DNA of 64,000 bases, from contig NC_079224.1 of assembly GCF_029633865.1 (NCBI RefSeq), positions 23,926,895 to 23,990,894 on the forward strand, written 5' to 3'. Made by a program: the position numbers and the translations under genes. Under the pieces are notes generated by a model, which saw only the letters and a list, made by a program, of their open reading frames with translations, searched no databases and had not been told where the DNA came from. Positions 46,795 to 58,774 of the stretch are shown one piece after another (position 1 is the stretch's first letter; the number at the start of each line of letters is the position of its first letter). This DNA is from Lampris incognitus (lineage: Eukaryota; Chordata; Actinopteri; Lampriformes; Lampridae).

Positions 46795-47970
46795 TAGCCT
46801 ATTGTTATCATTCGTAAATACTGCACCCTCTAGACAGATTTACCACACTTTTATACAATTTGTTTCTGGGTTGTTTTGTTTTTTTCCGTTATTATGACAG
46901 CAACACATTTCTCTGTCAATGTCATTTCAATAACAGGTAAAATGTCTAAGGAAGAGTAGTTACTAAAACTAACAACCAATGAAGTAACCCATAGTGAATC
47001 TATTGATTTTTTTGTGGACTATGAGGCATTGGATGGAGTGGTGTGGAGAGGTGGTGGTGGGGAGGGGCTCCTCTGTTAAAGCTGTCGTCTCTGATTCAAA
47101 AGTTTTGAAACTGTCTGAATCTAATGGGAAAGTAGCATGATTGTGAGTCTTGGACAGATTTGAGGAACAACCTCACATGACGCACGTTTCAGCCTACCAA
47201 CTCAATGGCAAAGCTGGGATTGCTTCCTCTCTTTTTTTTTGGCTGGGGGGAGGTTGGAAAAATATATTTATCATCAACATGCAATAAACTATGGCTCTTG
47301 TAACCTAGATTGGCATAAGTGTGTTTGGGTTATGTGAATGACTTGGAGTTAAACTATATTTATTTTGTTTAAATACAAATCTGGGAATCAATCTATACAA
47401 TTATTGGGGTGGGCGGTCAACGAGAAATCCACCCCTGGCTACGCCCGTGCACCGACCGTGCTGGACATTGCTGTTAACTGAGAGAGGAACTTTTAAATTC
47501 ATTCAACAGGCAAATTTGTATAATGCAGCAACTGGTTAAGTGCTGTTACCCATATCGTGCATGCGGTTTCTTTTATATATCAACGTTTCACTTCGGTTCA
47601 CTGAAACATGTGACGGAGCTTGTTTGTGTCAACAAAAGGCACATCTTGATCATCTCCGCTGGCCTCGACAGAGATTTGGAGAGGTTAATTTTTTAAGAAG
47701 AATAAAAGGTATCTCAGAATTAAGGCACCGCTACTTCTTTTTTTTTGGAGAAGGGATTATCGTGCGCTCTCTTACTCCCATTGGCTTGGCTCGGTGCGGC
47801 GGTTGTGGTTGGTGATGGGTGGTAAGCACCATGTATAATAAGCTTCCAACTTGGCACTACTTCCATTCATGCGCCCCTCGGTTTGTGCTCCTCCGGTTTT
47901 CTCCTTCCCTCCGCTTACAGGCTACATGGTCGTGACTGCCTGTGGAATACGCGATTCTGTCTCCAAATGC
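46795..47970. other. Proximal upstream region of sox14
   Basis: No repeat or exon recognised. The last 300 bases become GC-richer toward the coding region, consistent with a CpG-rich promoter. Confidence 0.35.
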
Positions 47971-47974
47971 ACGG

Positions 47975-47987
47975 AATAAATATTTAA
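47975..47987 (+). promoter_or_regulatory. sox14: Possible TATA region of sox14
   Basis: AATAAATATTTAA lies about 140 bases before the sox14 ATG, followed by GC-rich sequence and no splice site before the start. Position and composition suit a core promoter, but the transcription start is not known. Confidence 0.3.
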
Positions 47988-48125
47988 GCCGCAACTGACT
48001 CCCTCTGCGGGACGCGTCCGCCGGCGCGCCATCTTGCCTGTTACGCACGAGATCGGCATGGGCATTTAAGCACAGGTGGATGTTAATGAACCCACTTTGG
48101 GTTTGACGCCACGCGTGCTCTTGAG

Positions 48126-48821
48126 ATGGAAAAACCTCTCGATCATATCAAGAGACCCATGAACGCTTTTATGGTGTGGTCCAGAGGCCAGCGGCGGAAA
48201 ATGGCCCAGGAAAACCCCAAGATGCACAACTCGGAGATCAGCAAGAGGCTGGGCGCGGAGTGGAAGTTGCTGCCCGACGCGGACAAGCGGCCGTACATCG
48301 ACGAGGCGAAGAGGCTGCGCGTGCAGCACATGAGGGAGCACCCCGACTACAAATACAGACCGCGGCGCAAACCCAGGAGCTCCGCGAAACGGGACCGCTT
48401 CGTCTTCCCCCTGCCTTTCTTCGGAGACGCGGCGGAGACTTGGAAAGGCTTTCCCGCCGACTCGTTCCTCGCGGAGAAGTCCTGCAGGGCTTTGCTACCC
48501 CTCGCGTCGTCGTCCCCGTATCCGCTTTTCGACCCGGTTGCTCAGTTCGGCTCCGGAGCCGTCCAGCGTCTCTCGGAAGTACCCATGGCGGCCGGTGCCG
48601 TGCCCTACGCGCACGCGTTCGGGTTTCAGACCGGGACGATGGGGAGCCTGGGGTGCCCCGGTCAGCATCCGCCCCCCGCTAGCCCGGGATACGTGGTGCC
48701 GTGTAACTGTAACGCCTGGCCCGCGGCCGGTCTACAACCCCACGTCGCCTATATCCTCTTCCCGGGCGGGATGAGCAAGACGGGGATGGACTCGTACACT
48801 TCACCAAGCTCCAACGCGTAA
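48126..48821 (+). CDS. sox14: Sox14 transcription factor, single exon
   Basis: 231 residues; human SOX14 is 240. SoxB2 repressor that binds the minor groove of AACAAT-type sites, with roles in interneuron and hypothalamic development. The HMG box is at about residues 7-76: [70 protein letters not shown] separates it from Sox21 (WSRAQ). The C-terminal SoxB2 signature [11 protein letters not shown]...[12 protein letters not shown] at about 188-217 is kept. The box has small changes against the mammalian one ([16 protein letters not shown]), and the middle is more divergent. It lacks introns as SoxB genes do. Very high GC over the coding region contrasts with its flanks. Next to cldn18, as in human. 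Confidence 0.95.
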   Translation: MEKPLDHIKRPMNAFMVWSRGQRRKMAQENPKMHNSEISKRLGAEWKLLPDADKRPYIDEAKRLRVQHMREHPDYKYRPRRKPRSSAKRDRFVFPLPFFGDAAETWKGFPADSFLAEKSCRALLPLASSSPYPLFDPVAQFGSGAVQRLSEVPMAAGAVPYAHAFGFQTGTMGSLGCPGQHPPPASPGYVVPCNCNAWPAAGLQPHVAYILFPGGMSKTGMDSYTSPSSNA

Positions 48822-50227
48822 CGAAGTCCACTCGGACGTGGCATTGACTTGACTGGGGGCAAAGACTGGGCGGAAGATTGCCCCTCTGTGTCCGAGTTGT
48901 AGTTGTTCATATATCATGTGTAAACGTAGCCTACTGCCAAGTGAAGAAGTGGGGCAAACTTCCTCGTGTCTCCGTGGAGTCGTTGCTGTTGGGACACAGT
49001 GATGCTCCGTGTTAGTGAAACTGGTTTAGGATCACCTCCAACACTGTTTAGTGGGGCAGCTCAGAACTTTATCAACATCCACATGGTGAGAAATCAAGAG
49101 ACTGAAGCTTTAGGCTGGATTCCACCAAAGTGTATTTCTAATGGCCACAAGACGCAAGAGGAATAATTTTTTTATGTTTATCATTTCTGTTTGTATTTAC
49201 TTAGATAATTTAGAAAGTGGGGGGGGGGGGCTGACACTGCTTTGTGGGCTTCATCTTGCATCGGAACGGCGGCATGTGAAAATGTTTGAATTTGACCTTT
49301 AGACTGAGAATTAAAAGAAAAAGTTTATAGAAGATTGTTTTGCCTTGTTGCTGAAGTCTGTTGTGTTGTAATAATAGCTCACACATGACCGTGTATTGCG
49401 GCAGTGGAGCGGAGATGCAAGGCAAAGTCACCTGTGTGACCGAGAACTGTGTGGTCTCCCCCCAAGCTCCACAGCCTCCAACATCTTGGTGTTGTTTTTC
49501 ATCAACCTCTATCTTTTGAATTTCACATCAGACGAAATCGCCAAGATCTCCTATCCTGTCCATGGCCGATGCTGACATCCTGACCCATGCTTTTGTCTCA
49601 TCCAGATTAGATTACTGCCATGTCCTTTAATTCCCCCTCCGGCCTGCCACGTGCTAGCACTAAAAACTTTCAGCTGGTCCAAAATGTTGCTGCTAGAATG
49701 TCAACTAAAACAAAAAAAAGTTTGGGCATATTTCCCTCCACTGGCCACCCATTCATGCTAGATCTGACTTTAAGGTGCTGCTGTTAACCTATAAGATACT
49801 TCATGGGCTTGCCCCCTCATATTTGTCAGATCTTATGCGGCTTTATGTAGCTTCTCAGTGTGCAGGCCTCCTCTCTGTCCCCAGAGGTAAACAGAAGTCT
49901 GCAGGCTGCAGAGCCTTCTCTTACCGCTCCTCCTTTCTTTGCCACCATCAGAGGATCTGACTCGGTAGACTCTTTCACATCTAATCTGAAAACCCATCTT
50001 TTCTCATTAGCCTTCAACTAGTTGTCTTATTTCTTTGGTAGTTTGACTTCCTTCTGAGCAGTTACAGCTATCCTCTTTAGGGAGGGTCTCGGTCTCAGTT
50101 CATTTGTAGGTCTTAGCAGTAATCTCTTGGTTTTGTCCTACCAACGAGAATGTTCCTCAACTTTCTGAATGCATTGCACCGTCCTAACCTTCTGTTTGCA
50201 TCTCTGAACACGTGTGAACCCATCTTG

Positions 50228-50272
50228 TGCACCAGTCCCCCTCTATCTCTTTTTTCTCTATCTGTTTCTGTC

Positions 50273-50326
<54 letters not shown>

Positions 50327-50465
50327 GCACAAGCTTTTCAGGACAAATTTTCTTCCTTTATGGACTGTCTGATGATCATGGATCATCTCTCTCTCTCTCT
50401 CTCTTGCTCTGTCTCTTTCTTTCTTTCTCGCTCTCTCTCTTTCTCTCTCTCGCTCTCTCTCTGGT
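50228..50465. repeat. CT/GTCT-rich simple repeat inside the LINE UTR
   Basis: A (CTGT)n run at about 50273-50312 followed by CT tracts. A unit with TTTATGGACTGTCTGATGAT near 50357 recurs near 50493, so about 135 bases are duplicated in tandem. Confidence 0.8.
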
Positions 50466-51180
50466 GCGCACTTTCCAGGATAAATTCTTCCTTTATGGAC
50501 TGTTTGATGACCATGGATCATCTCTCTCTTTCGACCTCCCGATGACTTCGGAGCCTGTTTGGGATGCATCCTGTTTTCGCTTGGACACACTCCCACCCTC
50601 CTGGAGATTTATGCTATCATTTGTGCTGTTCTTGTTTAAAACTTGCTTTCATATTCTTTGTTTTAGCTGTGACAACTTCAGAATCACTCTCATCACTTCT
50701 CTCTTCTTCTTTCTCTCTCTGTGCGAATGCTGGTTGGAAGTCTGCCTCGCCTCATGTGGAGATGGTCTATTCTCTCTGCAGGGCCCCACTGAGCAGAGCG
50801 GGTTTGTGGTGCAGGGTCCCATCGGCTCTTCAGTGCATCTGACAGGATATTGGATGGACACAGATTCACTAAATTACTAAATTTGCCTTGCACTCTCTTT
50901 ACAAGTTTATTACCCAGCACATTTAAATTTGCTAAATGTTATGCATTAACCGTATGTATTCTACAGCACCATGCTCTGTGTGTACTCTATGATGATACAT
51001 TATAATTCTGTTATTTTTTGTGTATTCTGTGCATTCAACACCTGTATATCATGACTGTCCGTCCTGGAAGAGGGATCCCTCCTCCGTTACTCTTCCTGAG
51101 GTTTCTCCTATATTTTTTTCCTGATAAGGTTTGTCTTGGAGTTTTTATTCATTTGGGTCTAGGGTCCCAGTATAAAGGGT

Positions 51181-51520
51181 TCCATATATTGTCGGCAGCA
51201 TGGTGGCCCAGTGGTTAGCACTGTTCCCTCACAGCAAGAAGGTCCTGGGTTCGAACCCCAGGCCATCCAGGTCCTTTCTGTGTGGAGTCTACATGTTCTG
51301 CATGGGTTTTCTCTGGGTGCTCTGGTTTCCTCTCACCATCAAAAAGACATGCATGTTAGGGTTAATACTCCTGTCTGTGCCCCTGAGCAAGGCAATGGGA
51401 AGAAGAACTGGAGTTGGTCCCCGGGTGCTGCAGCTGCCCACTGCTCCTATACAATAGGCTGGGTTAAATGCAGAAAACACATTCATTGTAAGAAGACAAT
51501 GACAAAATAAAGCGGCTTTC
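51181..51520 (+). mobile_element. tRNA-derived SINE nested in LINE
   Basis: Head GGTGGCCCAGTGGTTAGCAC (A-box) and GGGTTCGAACCCCAG (B-box). Body with GTCTACATGTTCTGCATGGG, and end GACAATGACAAAATAAAG. It splits the 3' UTR of the LINE (left ..GGGTTCCATATATT, right TTCTGATTGTGAAGCCC..). Confidence 0.85.
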
Positions 51521-51589
51521 TTTTCTGATTGTGAAGCCCTTCAGGGCTATCTTGTGAATTTGGGCTATAGCCGACACATAAACCCATAG

Positions 51590-52600
51590 TTTTTGATGAA
51601 TCACTTGCTGTATTCTTTTGAGTGTATGAGGTTAGTGGGTGTAATGTTTTAGAGATGCTCCAATAATGCAACAAAATACAGCTCTCACTTTTTTGTATTC
51701 ATTCATTTATTACGCTCACGACCAGATCACCATGATTGTTCGTGTAATAATATCGTGAAATATTGGCCCAATATGAGAAAAGTTTTTTTTTTGTTTGCCT
51801 CTGTTAGATGTCATGCGTTTGACAGTGGCAGTAATTACTTCCTTCATATTCAAATGTGAAAATGAAGGGGAGAAAAAAAACCCAATAATCTCTGTCATGG
51901 CAGGGCTTTTGTGTCCCAGCCACTTTAATTGACTTTGATTATTTGAATTCCCCAGAAGCTGCTGGCAAAATGACTGTTGGTCTTCTAATGAAAGGAAGAG
52001 TTTGGGGGGGGGGATGCAAAGGAAACAAGAACCAAAAACCGAGGGTGGAGGAGGGCATCGATGAACGGAGCTACCGGTGTGTGTTTGGTCCAAGTAGCGC
52101 GCGGGTGTTGGTCAGAGCGGGATACCTGCGATAAGAGAAGAATAGAACCTTCTCTCCTGCCCAACTGTTGACCGAGTGATAAGGGCCGAAACTTGAATCA
52201 TGGAAATAGTTCGCTGGAGGCGGTGAGCCGTCACACTGAAACAACCATACCTTGTCTTCCTGTTATTCAATACGGTGCGTCATGCGTGGCGATGGCCAGG
52301 TTCATACAGTAACATGAGCTGAACACTGATCCCAGATCTGCACACCTCCATGTATAAGTGCCCAAACATTCACCTTCCGTAAAACCAAACACTGCAACAC
52401 AGTCACAATTAGTTGATCCATCACTAATTAATTTTAAAGCACTTTTACCTTAACTTAACTTTAACTTAACTAAGTTAACTTAAACTTTTTTTTTTCATCA
52501 ACAACTTAAAAGTTAAGCTAAGCTAAATTTTGGTTAGTTAAATTTTGGTTTTGTTTTTACTTTTTTGTACGGGGTTAATAATTAATCGATTAATTAGAGG
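51590..52600. other. Intergenic stretch between sox14 and cldn18
   Basis: No coding or recognised repeat. The AT-rich, non-repetitive block 51730-51990 (with TTTAATTGACTTTGATTATT) has the look of a conserved regulatory element. Not testable here. Confidence 0.3.
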
Positions 52601-53135
52601 CTTTGGACCAGAACATTTCTGGCGTAGGTCACCCCGGCCAGCAGGTTGACATAAGTTGGATGCATGTCCTTCAGCTCGAGTACCTGTTTAGCTAGCATCG
52701 ACCCTGCTGAAGTGTCTTTGAGCTGCTGAGTTTCTACCAGCAGGTGCACTGCTCCGTAGCTGAACCTGTCGTCTGAACTTCTGATGAAGGCCAAGAATCA
52801 GGAGCTTGCCAACGGGGATCAAATAAAGTACTGTATAGTTCATCTGACTTGTGTCCCACTCTGCAATATACTTCTGTTATGCTGAAAACCACCTTGAGGC
52901 CTGATTTAGATCATCAGGTTTTGCTCTGAAGTGCGTCAAAACTGAGAACCTGTCTCCACAACCCAAATGAACAAAGCCGTTTAGTCACCCCTGTCTGCCT
53001 CGGTGTCTGCCCTTCTACCCGATTATGGTGTGTATGTATGTTGGCATGTCTGCACCCTGTTGGTGCATCCACATTTCTTTCACAGCTTGTTTTGTTAATC
53101 AGGGTGTTTTTCCTCATTCTAAGGATGTATGTTCC

Positions 53136-53138
53136 ACT

Positions 53139-53175
<37 letters not shown>
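53136..53175. repeat. (CA)n microsatellite
   Basis: About 17 CA units with one interruption, about 460 bases before the cldn18 start. Confidence 0.9.
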
Positions 53176-53176
<1 letters not shown>

Positions 53177-53637
53177 ACAGGCCCAACCAACCAGGGGTCA
53201 ATTTGGGCCCTATGGAGGGAGTGATTCAGGTTTCTGTATTTACATTTACACTCTCGACAGTTAGTTCTCATGAAAGGTGCCAGGTGTACCTATCGCCACT
53301 GTGTCCACACCCCTCAACACAACCGACCCAGAAGCGTGCATGTGAACGTGATGATTGCGCGCGCAGGCAGCTGTATCACCGACGGGGTGGAGGCCAGCTG
53401 ACCCCACCCAAAAACCTCCATCGCGTCGTCGCTGCCACCACCAAACCTCATATACATCCTTCTCGGTTTCACCCCTTCCTCTACCAAACGCTCGCACTCC
53501 TCCTCAGCACTGGACCATCAGCTCAACTTCAGAAACTCTTCAACATTTTGAACTGGACACACACCACCTCGCACACCGGGTGTGTACACGTACTCCCTAT
53601 CACACACTCTCCCTGACGCACCGAGGAGGAGACGAGC

Positions 53638-56600
53638 ATGGGGTCTTCGGTTCTCCAGAACGCCGGATTCGTTTTAGGCATTATCGGCGCAGCCGCCCTC
53701 ATCGCGGCCACCACCATGAACAACTGGAGTATCAAGGACAGGCAGCAGGATGTGGTGACATCCATTTACACTTACAAGGGCCTCTGGCGGGACTGTGAGA
53801 CCGAATCCTCCGGATTCACAGAGTGCCGACCGTTTTACGGCCTCCTGGGCTTCGCAGGTAAGGAGAGAGGGCTTGGATTCACCCTTGACTGGGTTCACAT
53901 GCTTATTGGCACCTTAACGTAGGCTGGTTCAGGGCTATATCATTTTTGATGTCAGCGAGAAAAACAAAAATTTTGCCGTTCCTGTGGCAATGAATTTGAC
54001 ACCGACTTCAGAGAGTGCGTGTACCATTCACATCCTGATTTGGTTTACTTCCTTGTTAGCCCAGTGCTTATGAACCATTACAACAAAATCAACCAGGGTG
54101 CTGCAGCTACATCCATCTAGCTGGTCAACCACTCACACATAATCCAGTGACCGCTTGGCTTTGCCTTCACAAAGACAGTTTAAGGAGAGGTTGCTTACTT
54201 TTACAGACAGATGAAGTTTCCATTTCCACAATCATACGTCATAGGAACTGAACGGGCCGATAAAATATATCTCCCGTCGTTTCTCACCGCCTTTACAGCT
54301 GCAGAACATGGGTGTCGCGTCTAGCTTCACCTTGTGTGTTGCATAAGAGGCCATCAGAGGAGCTGCATCCTCATCGCTGGGCGTCAGGGTGTGAACCCCA
54401 TGCAGAGGCATCAGGACGAATCACTTCCTCTCCCTCACCCACGCCGCCGTAACATATCGAGTAACACGTAAATTGTATGAAATGCATCATACGAGGCTGT
54501 TTACTCAAGCACATAAAAGTGCAAGTCGAATGAGACGCCAGTCTTCCCCTGTTGAGTGTTCCTGACAGCGGAGCAGACAGGGGATGTATTTTACGGGGGG
54601 GGGGGTAATAAAGGACATACGAGGGGTTTGGGAATATGAATAGTGTGATACCCTGTTTACTGACCCTAGAGATGTTGTGGGATGTTTGATTTTATGACTC
54701 GCGAGGAGCTGAAGTTGTCGAATCCATTGTGTGGTTTGGGGGTTGGTGGACTTCGACCAGTGTGTTCTCACCTTGTTAGGACGCTTCCTCGTCCGTCCCT
54801 TTGACTCTAGTCTACGAAACTTGTCTCCACAATAGAAATATTTCTAATAAGGCATCCCTTAGCTGGGATATACCTTGGCCGATGCATTCATCTGAAAGAC
54901 TTTGGGGGGGGGGGGACACACATGCGCAGATTAAACAACTTTGCAACAGAGGGATGAACATTTTTTTTATTAAATTTTTCTTCGACTTTATTTCCAATAG
55001 TCTGTGTATGCCACTATTATGTGCAATTTTGAAATAAATCCGCTAGTTAGTTAGGTGTGGGTTTTAGTTTGACTGCGATTTTGGGCGGAGTAAAGTTTTC
55101 CCACTGGGACATTGGCAAACACTTCAAAATTTGATAATAAATGCAATTAAGCTAGTGCAGGTGCTAAAACGTGTCATAAAACTTTATTACACGAGATAAT
55201 TATCATCTCATACCAGTCTGATGTGTGTTTCTTTTCCCTTGTTCCCAGTTTCCATCCTCTTTCCTCAAACAAACTCCTGACAAGTCTCCCTCGTATCAGT
55301 GTTTGCGTTAGCGCCATAATGGCCAGCCTGCCCTAGCATTAGTCACCCCGCTTATCAGGCACAGAGCAAACAACAGGCAAAGGGCGGGTTGAAAGAGTGT
55401 ACCAGGGAGAATTGACATCTCATGGCGGTATTAAATGAAGTGCATGAAAAATCATTTGTGGAAGGGTAACACCTTGTGACATAATGATGCACAGCGGCAA
55501 CTTCTCTGTATAAGGATGCTTGTGTTGTGTGGCGCATGTCACTGATTGGAGGAGCTCGTCCACGTTTTTTCTTCAGTCTGGGATTTATTAAGGTTGAATA
55601 AGTAGGGCGTCCGGCTGGCATGGTGGTCTATTCCGTTGCCTAGCAATACGGGGGTCGCTGGTTCGAATCCCCATGTTACCTCCAGCTTGGTTGGATGTCT
55701 CTACAGACACAATTGGCTGTGTCTGCGGGTGAGAAGCCGGATATGGGTGTGTGTCCCGGTCGCTGTACTAGCGCCTCCTCTGGTCGTTCGGGGCGCCTGT
55801 TCAGGGGGGAGGAGGAACTGGGGGGAATAGCGTGATTCTCCCATGCACTACATCCCCCTGGTGAAACTCCACACAGTCAGGTGAAAAGAAGCAGCTAGCA
55901 ACTCCACACGTATCGGAGGAGGCATGTGGTAGTCTGCAGCCCTCCCCGGATCAGCAGAGGGGGTGGAGCAGCGACCGGGGCGGCTCGGAAGAGTGGGGTA
56001 ATTGGACGGATACAACTGGGGAGAAAATGGGGGGTGGGGGGTCCTATATAATAATAAAAAAAAATTGAAAAGTTGAATATCTCTCTGCAGCTTGTTCCAA
56101 TTAAAGCCTATTTGTATTCTTGTCAAATCTGGCCCCATCAGAAAAGGGACCCGTGCCCCCTTTTAGTTTTGCAGTCTACCCCATTCAGTGTCCTACCAAA
56201 TGTAACATGTTATTTCTCTATCATTAACATGTTTAATATGTTGCATCTGTCTTTGCACTGTCCTCCAGGCAGCTTCCAGGCGGTGCGGGCCCTCATGGTA
56301 GTAGGTGTGGTGGTGGGTGTGCTTGGGGCGTTGATATCAGCTTTCTCCCTGCAATGCCTCAAGATGAACACCATGGAAGACACCACCAAAGCCAAGATGA
56401 GCCTCACCGCTGGCATCATGTTCATTGTGGCGGGTGAGAGTCAAAACTTACAGACATAGCTTTTGAAAAGTATTCGCCGGTTAAATCAGCAGACTCTCGA
56501 GACACCCTCAGACAAGATAACATCTATGATGTTTCTAAAAAAAAATGTAAGCAACATTGTCATCAGCAGGGCACTTTTATACGAAGTCATTTGGAGTCGC

Positions 56601-57003
56601 TTTGCAATGGTCTTCTACTTATCCTGTTTGTAGTTATGAAAGCTTGTTTTTGGCCAAATGTGTAGTTTGCAGTTTCCTTTGTGTGTAGTTGAGAAAAAAC
56701 TGGAATGGATAAAACGAACAAGAGAAAAACACTACATCCTTCTGTCCTCTTCATCTCCTGCTCGCTACTTATCTATCCTATCCTTCAGGTATTTGTGGGA
56801 TTGCAGGAGCTTCTATCTATGCCAATCAGATCGTGGCCAGTTTCAGGATGTCCTCCTATCTGAACTCCGGCGGGGGTGGGATGGGAGGGATGGGAGGGGG
56901 CATGGGAGGGATGGAAGGAGGGATAGGAGGAATGGGAGGGATGCCCAGGTAGGACACGGGTTATTTTGTATATTTTTACAATCTTCTATTCTGTATAAAT
57001 GGT

Positions 57004-57047
<44 letters not shown>

Positions 57048-57079
57048 TATTTTTGTTCTCGAGGCCAACCAGCAGGAAA

Positions 57080-57126
<47 letters not shown>

Positions 57127-57285
57127 TGACCCTTAACCAAACCAGGGTCGGTATTAACACTGTAGTTAACCCAAACAACTTCCTTCAGCCTTTACCTTAA
57201 CTGTGGTTTGAATTTACACAGCACCCTCCCAACTACAGCTTTGTTTTTAACTTCTGCAGCAAACTGTTATACAAAGAGTTATTAT

Positions 57286-57351
<66 letters not shown>

Positions 57352-58148
57352 CATTGCTGTTATTATTATTATTATTATGTTATTATTAGCTAAGTATTGT
57401 TATAGTATCATTGTCATTAGTGGCAGTAAAAAATGAACAGTTTTACAGTGCATTTTGCTTTCTCCTGCACATTTACGAAGTGTGGTGTTTCTGTATCTAC
57501 ACCAGATTCACATTTGGCCCAGCACTGTTTGTAGCTTGGATAGGAGGGGGTGTCCTGCTGGTGGGAGGCATTCTGAAATCTCTGGCTTTCAGAGGAATGG
57601 TAGAAAATGACAAATCACGGTCAGTCCCCTCACAGAACTACACTGATGACCTCTGTCGACCCCTTCCTCTAAAATGTATTCTTAATATATCTAGCGTCAG
57701 TACTGTAGTGCAGCCCGCCTCTGTGAATGTTGGGTAATATAACTTAATAGGCATTTTGTACAATAATAATCATCATCATCATGGTCAAAAATGGTATTTC
57801 TCAGTAAAACTACTCTGACATAATCTAATTATAGAGTAAATGTAGCAAAATGTGCTATTGTGTAGCAGTCATAACATGAAGTCCATGCAGTCCACAGCAA
57901 CATCTGTGCGTTGACATATGTGTTTATCTAGCGCTTTATCTTACAGTCTTTGCCTCTCCGTAACACCTGTTGTTGAGGATTTGACTAGACAGGGGATACA
58001 GGAAACAGATGTGTCCCTTAAAATCGTCCACTGTCATTTCTTGACTTTCAGTTACCCAGGAGTTGCTTACAAAGCACAATCCCACAGCAAACCTGACAAC
58101 GATGACCACCATTCAGAGGGAGGAAGGAGAGACCAGAAATATGTATAA
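53638..58148 (+). CDS. cldn18: Claudin 18-like tight-junction protein, 5 coding exons
   Basis: Four-pass tight-junction protein that seals epithelia against ions and acid. Exons: 53638-53857, 56269-56433, 56789-56948, 57506-57619, 58052-58148. Phases join to about 251 residues. Seen: TM1 (about 7-27), the claudin first-loop signature W(31)...GLWRDC...SSGFTEC, TM2 AVRALMVVGVVVGVLGALI, TM3 SLTAGIMFIVAGICGIAGAS, a second loop with a Gly/Met-rich insert, TM4 FGPALFVAWIGGGVLLVGGI, and a short tail ending in the PDZ ligand YV. Best match is claudin 18 (SSGFTECRP, QAVRALM, KMNTMEDTTKAKM against human SMEDSAKANM). The five-exon layout and sox14 neighbour support this. The tail is shorter and differs from the human one. 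Mammals use two alternative first exons; only one is recognised here. Confidence 0.93.
53860..55600. other. cldn18 intron 1, proximal part
   Basis: Non-coding, with two G-runs (54593-54605, 54903-54913). Nothing else is recognised. Confidence 0.4.
55601..56071 (+). mobile_element. tRNA-derived SINE, family 2, copy C, in cldn18 intron 1
   Basis: Nearly full length: head GGCATGGTGGTCTATTCCGT, B-box GGTTCGAATCCCC, body through GGTAGTCTGCAGCCCTCCCC, tail GGGGAGAAAATGGGGGGTGG then A-rich. A short duplication AGGTTGAATA / AGTTGAATA flanks it. Confidence 0.9.
57004..57124. repeat. (TA)n and (CA)n microsatellites in cldn18 intron 3
   Basis: TA run at about 57008-57042 and CA run at about 57080-57124. 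Confidence 0.95.
57278..57390. repeat. (ATT)n microsatellite in cldn18 intron 3
   Basis: About 110 bases of ATT trinucleotides with occasional interruptions. Confidence 0.95.
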
Positions 58149-58509
58149 CTCCCGTCACACCACCACGTCTCAACAAGTTTTGCTTTCTTAGAAAATGCTG
58201 CCGTTGTCTTTTCGTGTACATTAAGTTTGGCAGGTTGAGGTCGTATGCTGTACCCAGACACAGCCATTTTCACACAACCATATTGTCTTGAAGTAGGACT
58301 GGACCCTTGCGTGGTGTGTTTTCTCTGTTTTACCACACAACACTGGTTTTAAATAGGCGTTATAAAGTTCTGTCAAGAACAAGAAAACCGCTTTCATACA
58401 TTTCGTAGGTTACACGTAAATGCTCAGCTACTGTGTTTGCAGCTTGAATTGTTTACTTTTATCTGCTTTGTGTTGTTTTTATTCAATCATATTTGTACAG
58501 ATTTTTGAA

Positions 58510-58515
58510 AATAAA
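58510..58515 (+). promoter_or_regulatory. cldn18: Probable cldn18 polyadenylation signal
   Basis: AATAAA 362 bases after the stop codon, followed within 35 bases by a TG-rich stretch. First canonical signal downstream on this strand. Confidence 0.6.
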
Positions 58516-58647
58516 AAGTTAATTTTCAAATGGGTGCGTCAAATCATTATCGCATTTCCCAACAGTGTTAAGTCTTTACCAAGAAACTCAATCACACTTC
58601 AGTCGCCTTAAAGAGCTCATCGACATTAGTAGAAAATCCAATATATT

Positions 58648-58770
58648 GTAGCGAATTCGAGGGGCAACCACAGAAACTGCAGGCAGCCGGGACGCGAACC
58701 CGTGTCTCCCGCTCCTCAAGCGACAACTTTAACCAGTCGGCTAAAGGGTCCGACCCGTTAGCCGAGAGCT
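58648..58770 (-). repeat. tRNA-like repeat, possibly a solo terminal repeat
   Basis: Minus strand: GGGTCGGACCCTTTAGCCGA CTGG (A-box region), GGGTTCGCGTCCC (B-box), ending GAATTCGCTACA. The ending and the CCCTTTAG...GG start recall the terminal repeats of the miniature element at 38.34-38.70 kb, but the sequences are otherwise different. Left limit and duplication are not clear. Confidence 0.5.
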
Positions 58771-58774
58771 AACG

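Larger units (their letters stand above)
49490..51580 (+). mobile_element. L2-like LINE 3' portion with nested SINE
   Basis: Conceptual plus-strand reading gives the LINE endonuclease-RT C-terminus: HAFVSSRLDYCHVL, QLVQNVAARMST, LTYKILHGLAPSYLSDLMRL, CRAFSYRSS, TSNLKTHLFSLAF. It is broken by stops and small indels. A long 3' UTR follows with CT-rich expansions (50230-50465). It includes CCGTCCTGGAAGAGGGATCC at 51060, and after the SINE the end reads TGATTGTGAAGCCCTTCAGG GCTATCTTGTGAATTTGGGC. 5'-truncated, dead copy. Confidence 0.8.

Noticed and set aside
48176-48682. 168-residue alternative frame within sox14
   Set aside because: Shadow frame in a very GC-rich exon; the Sox14 frame explains the region.
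53261-53616. Open frames just before the claudin start
   Set aside because: They overlap the 5' UTR and CA repeat, show no domain, and the claudin ATG at 53638 has the correct N-terminus.
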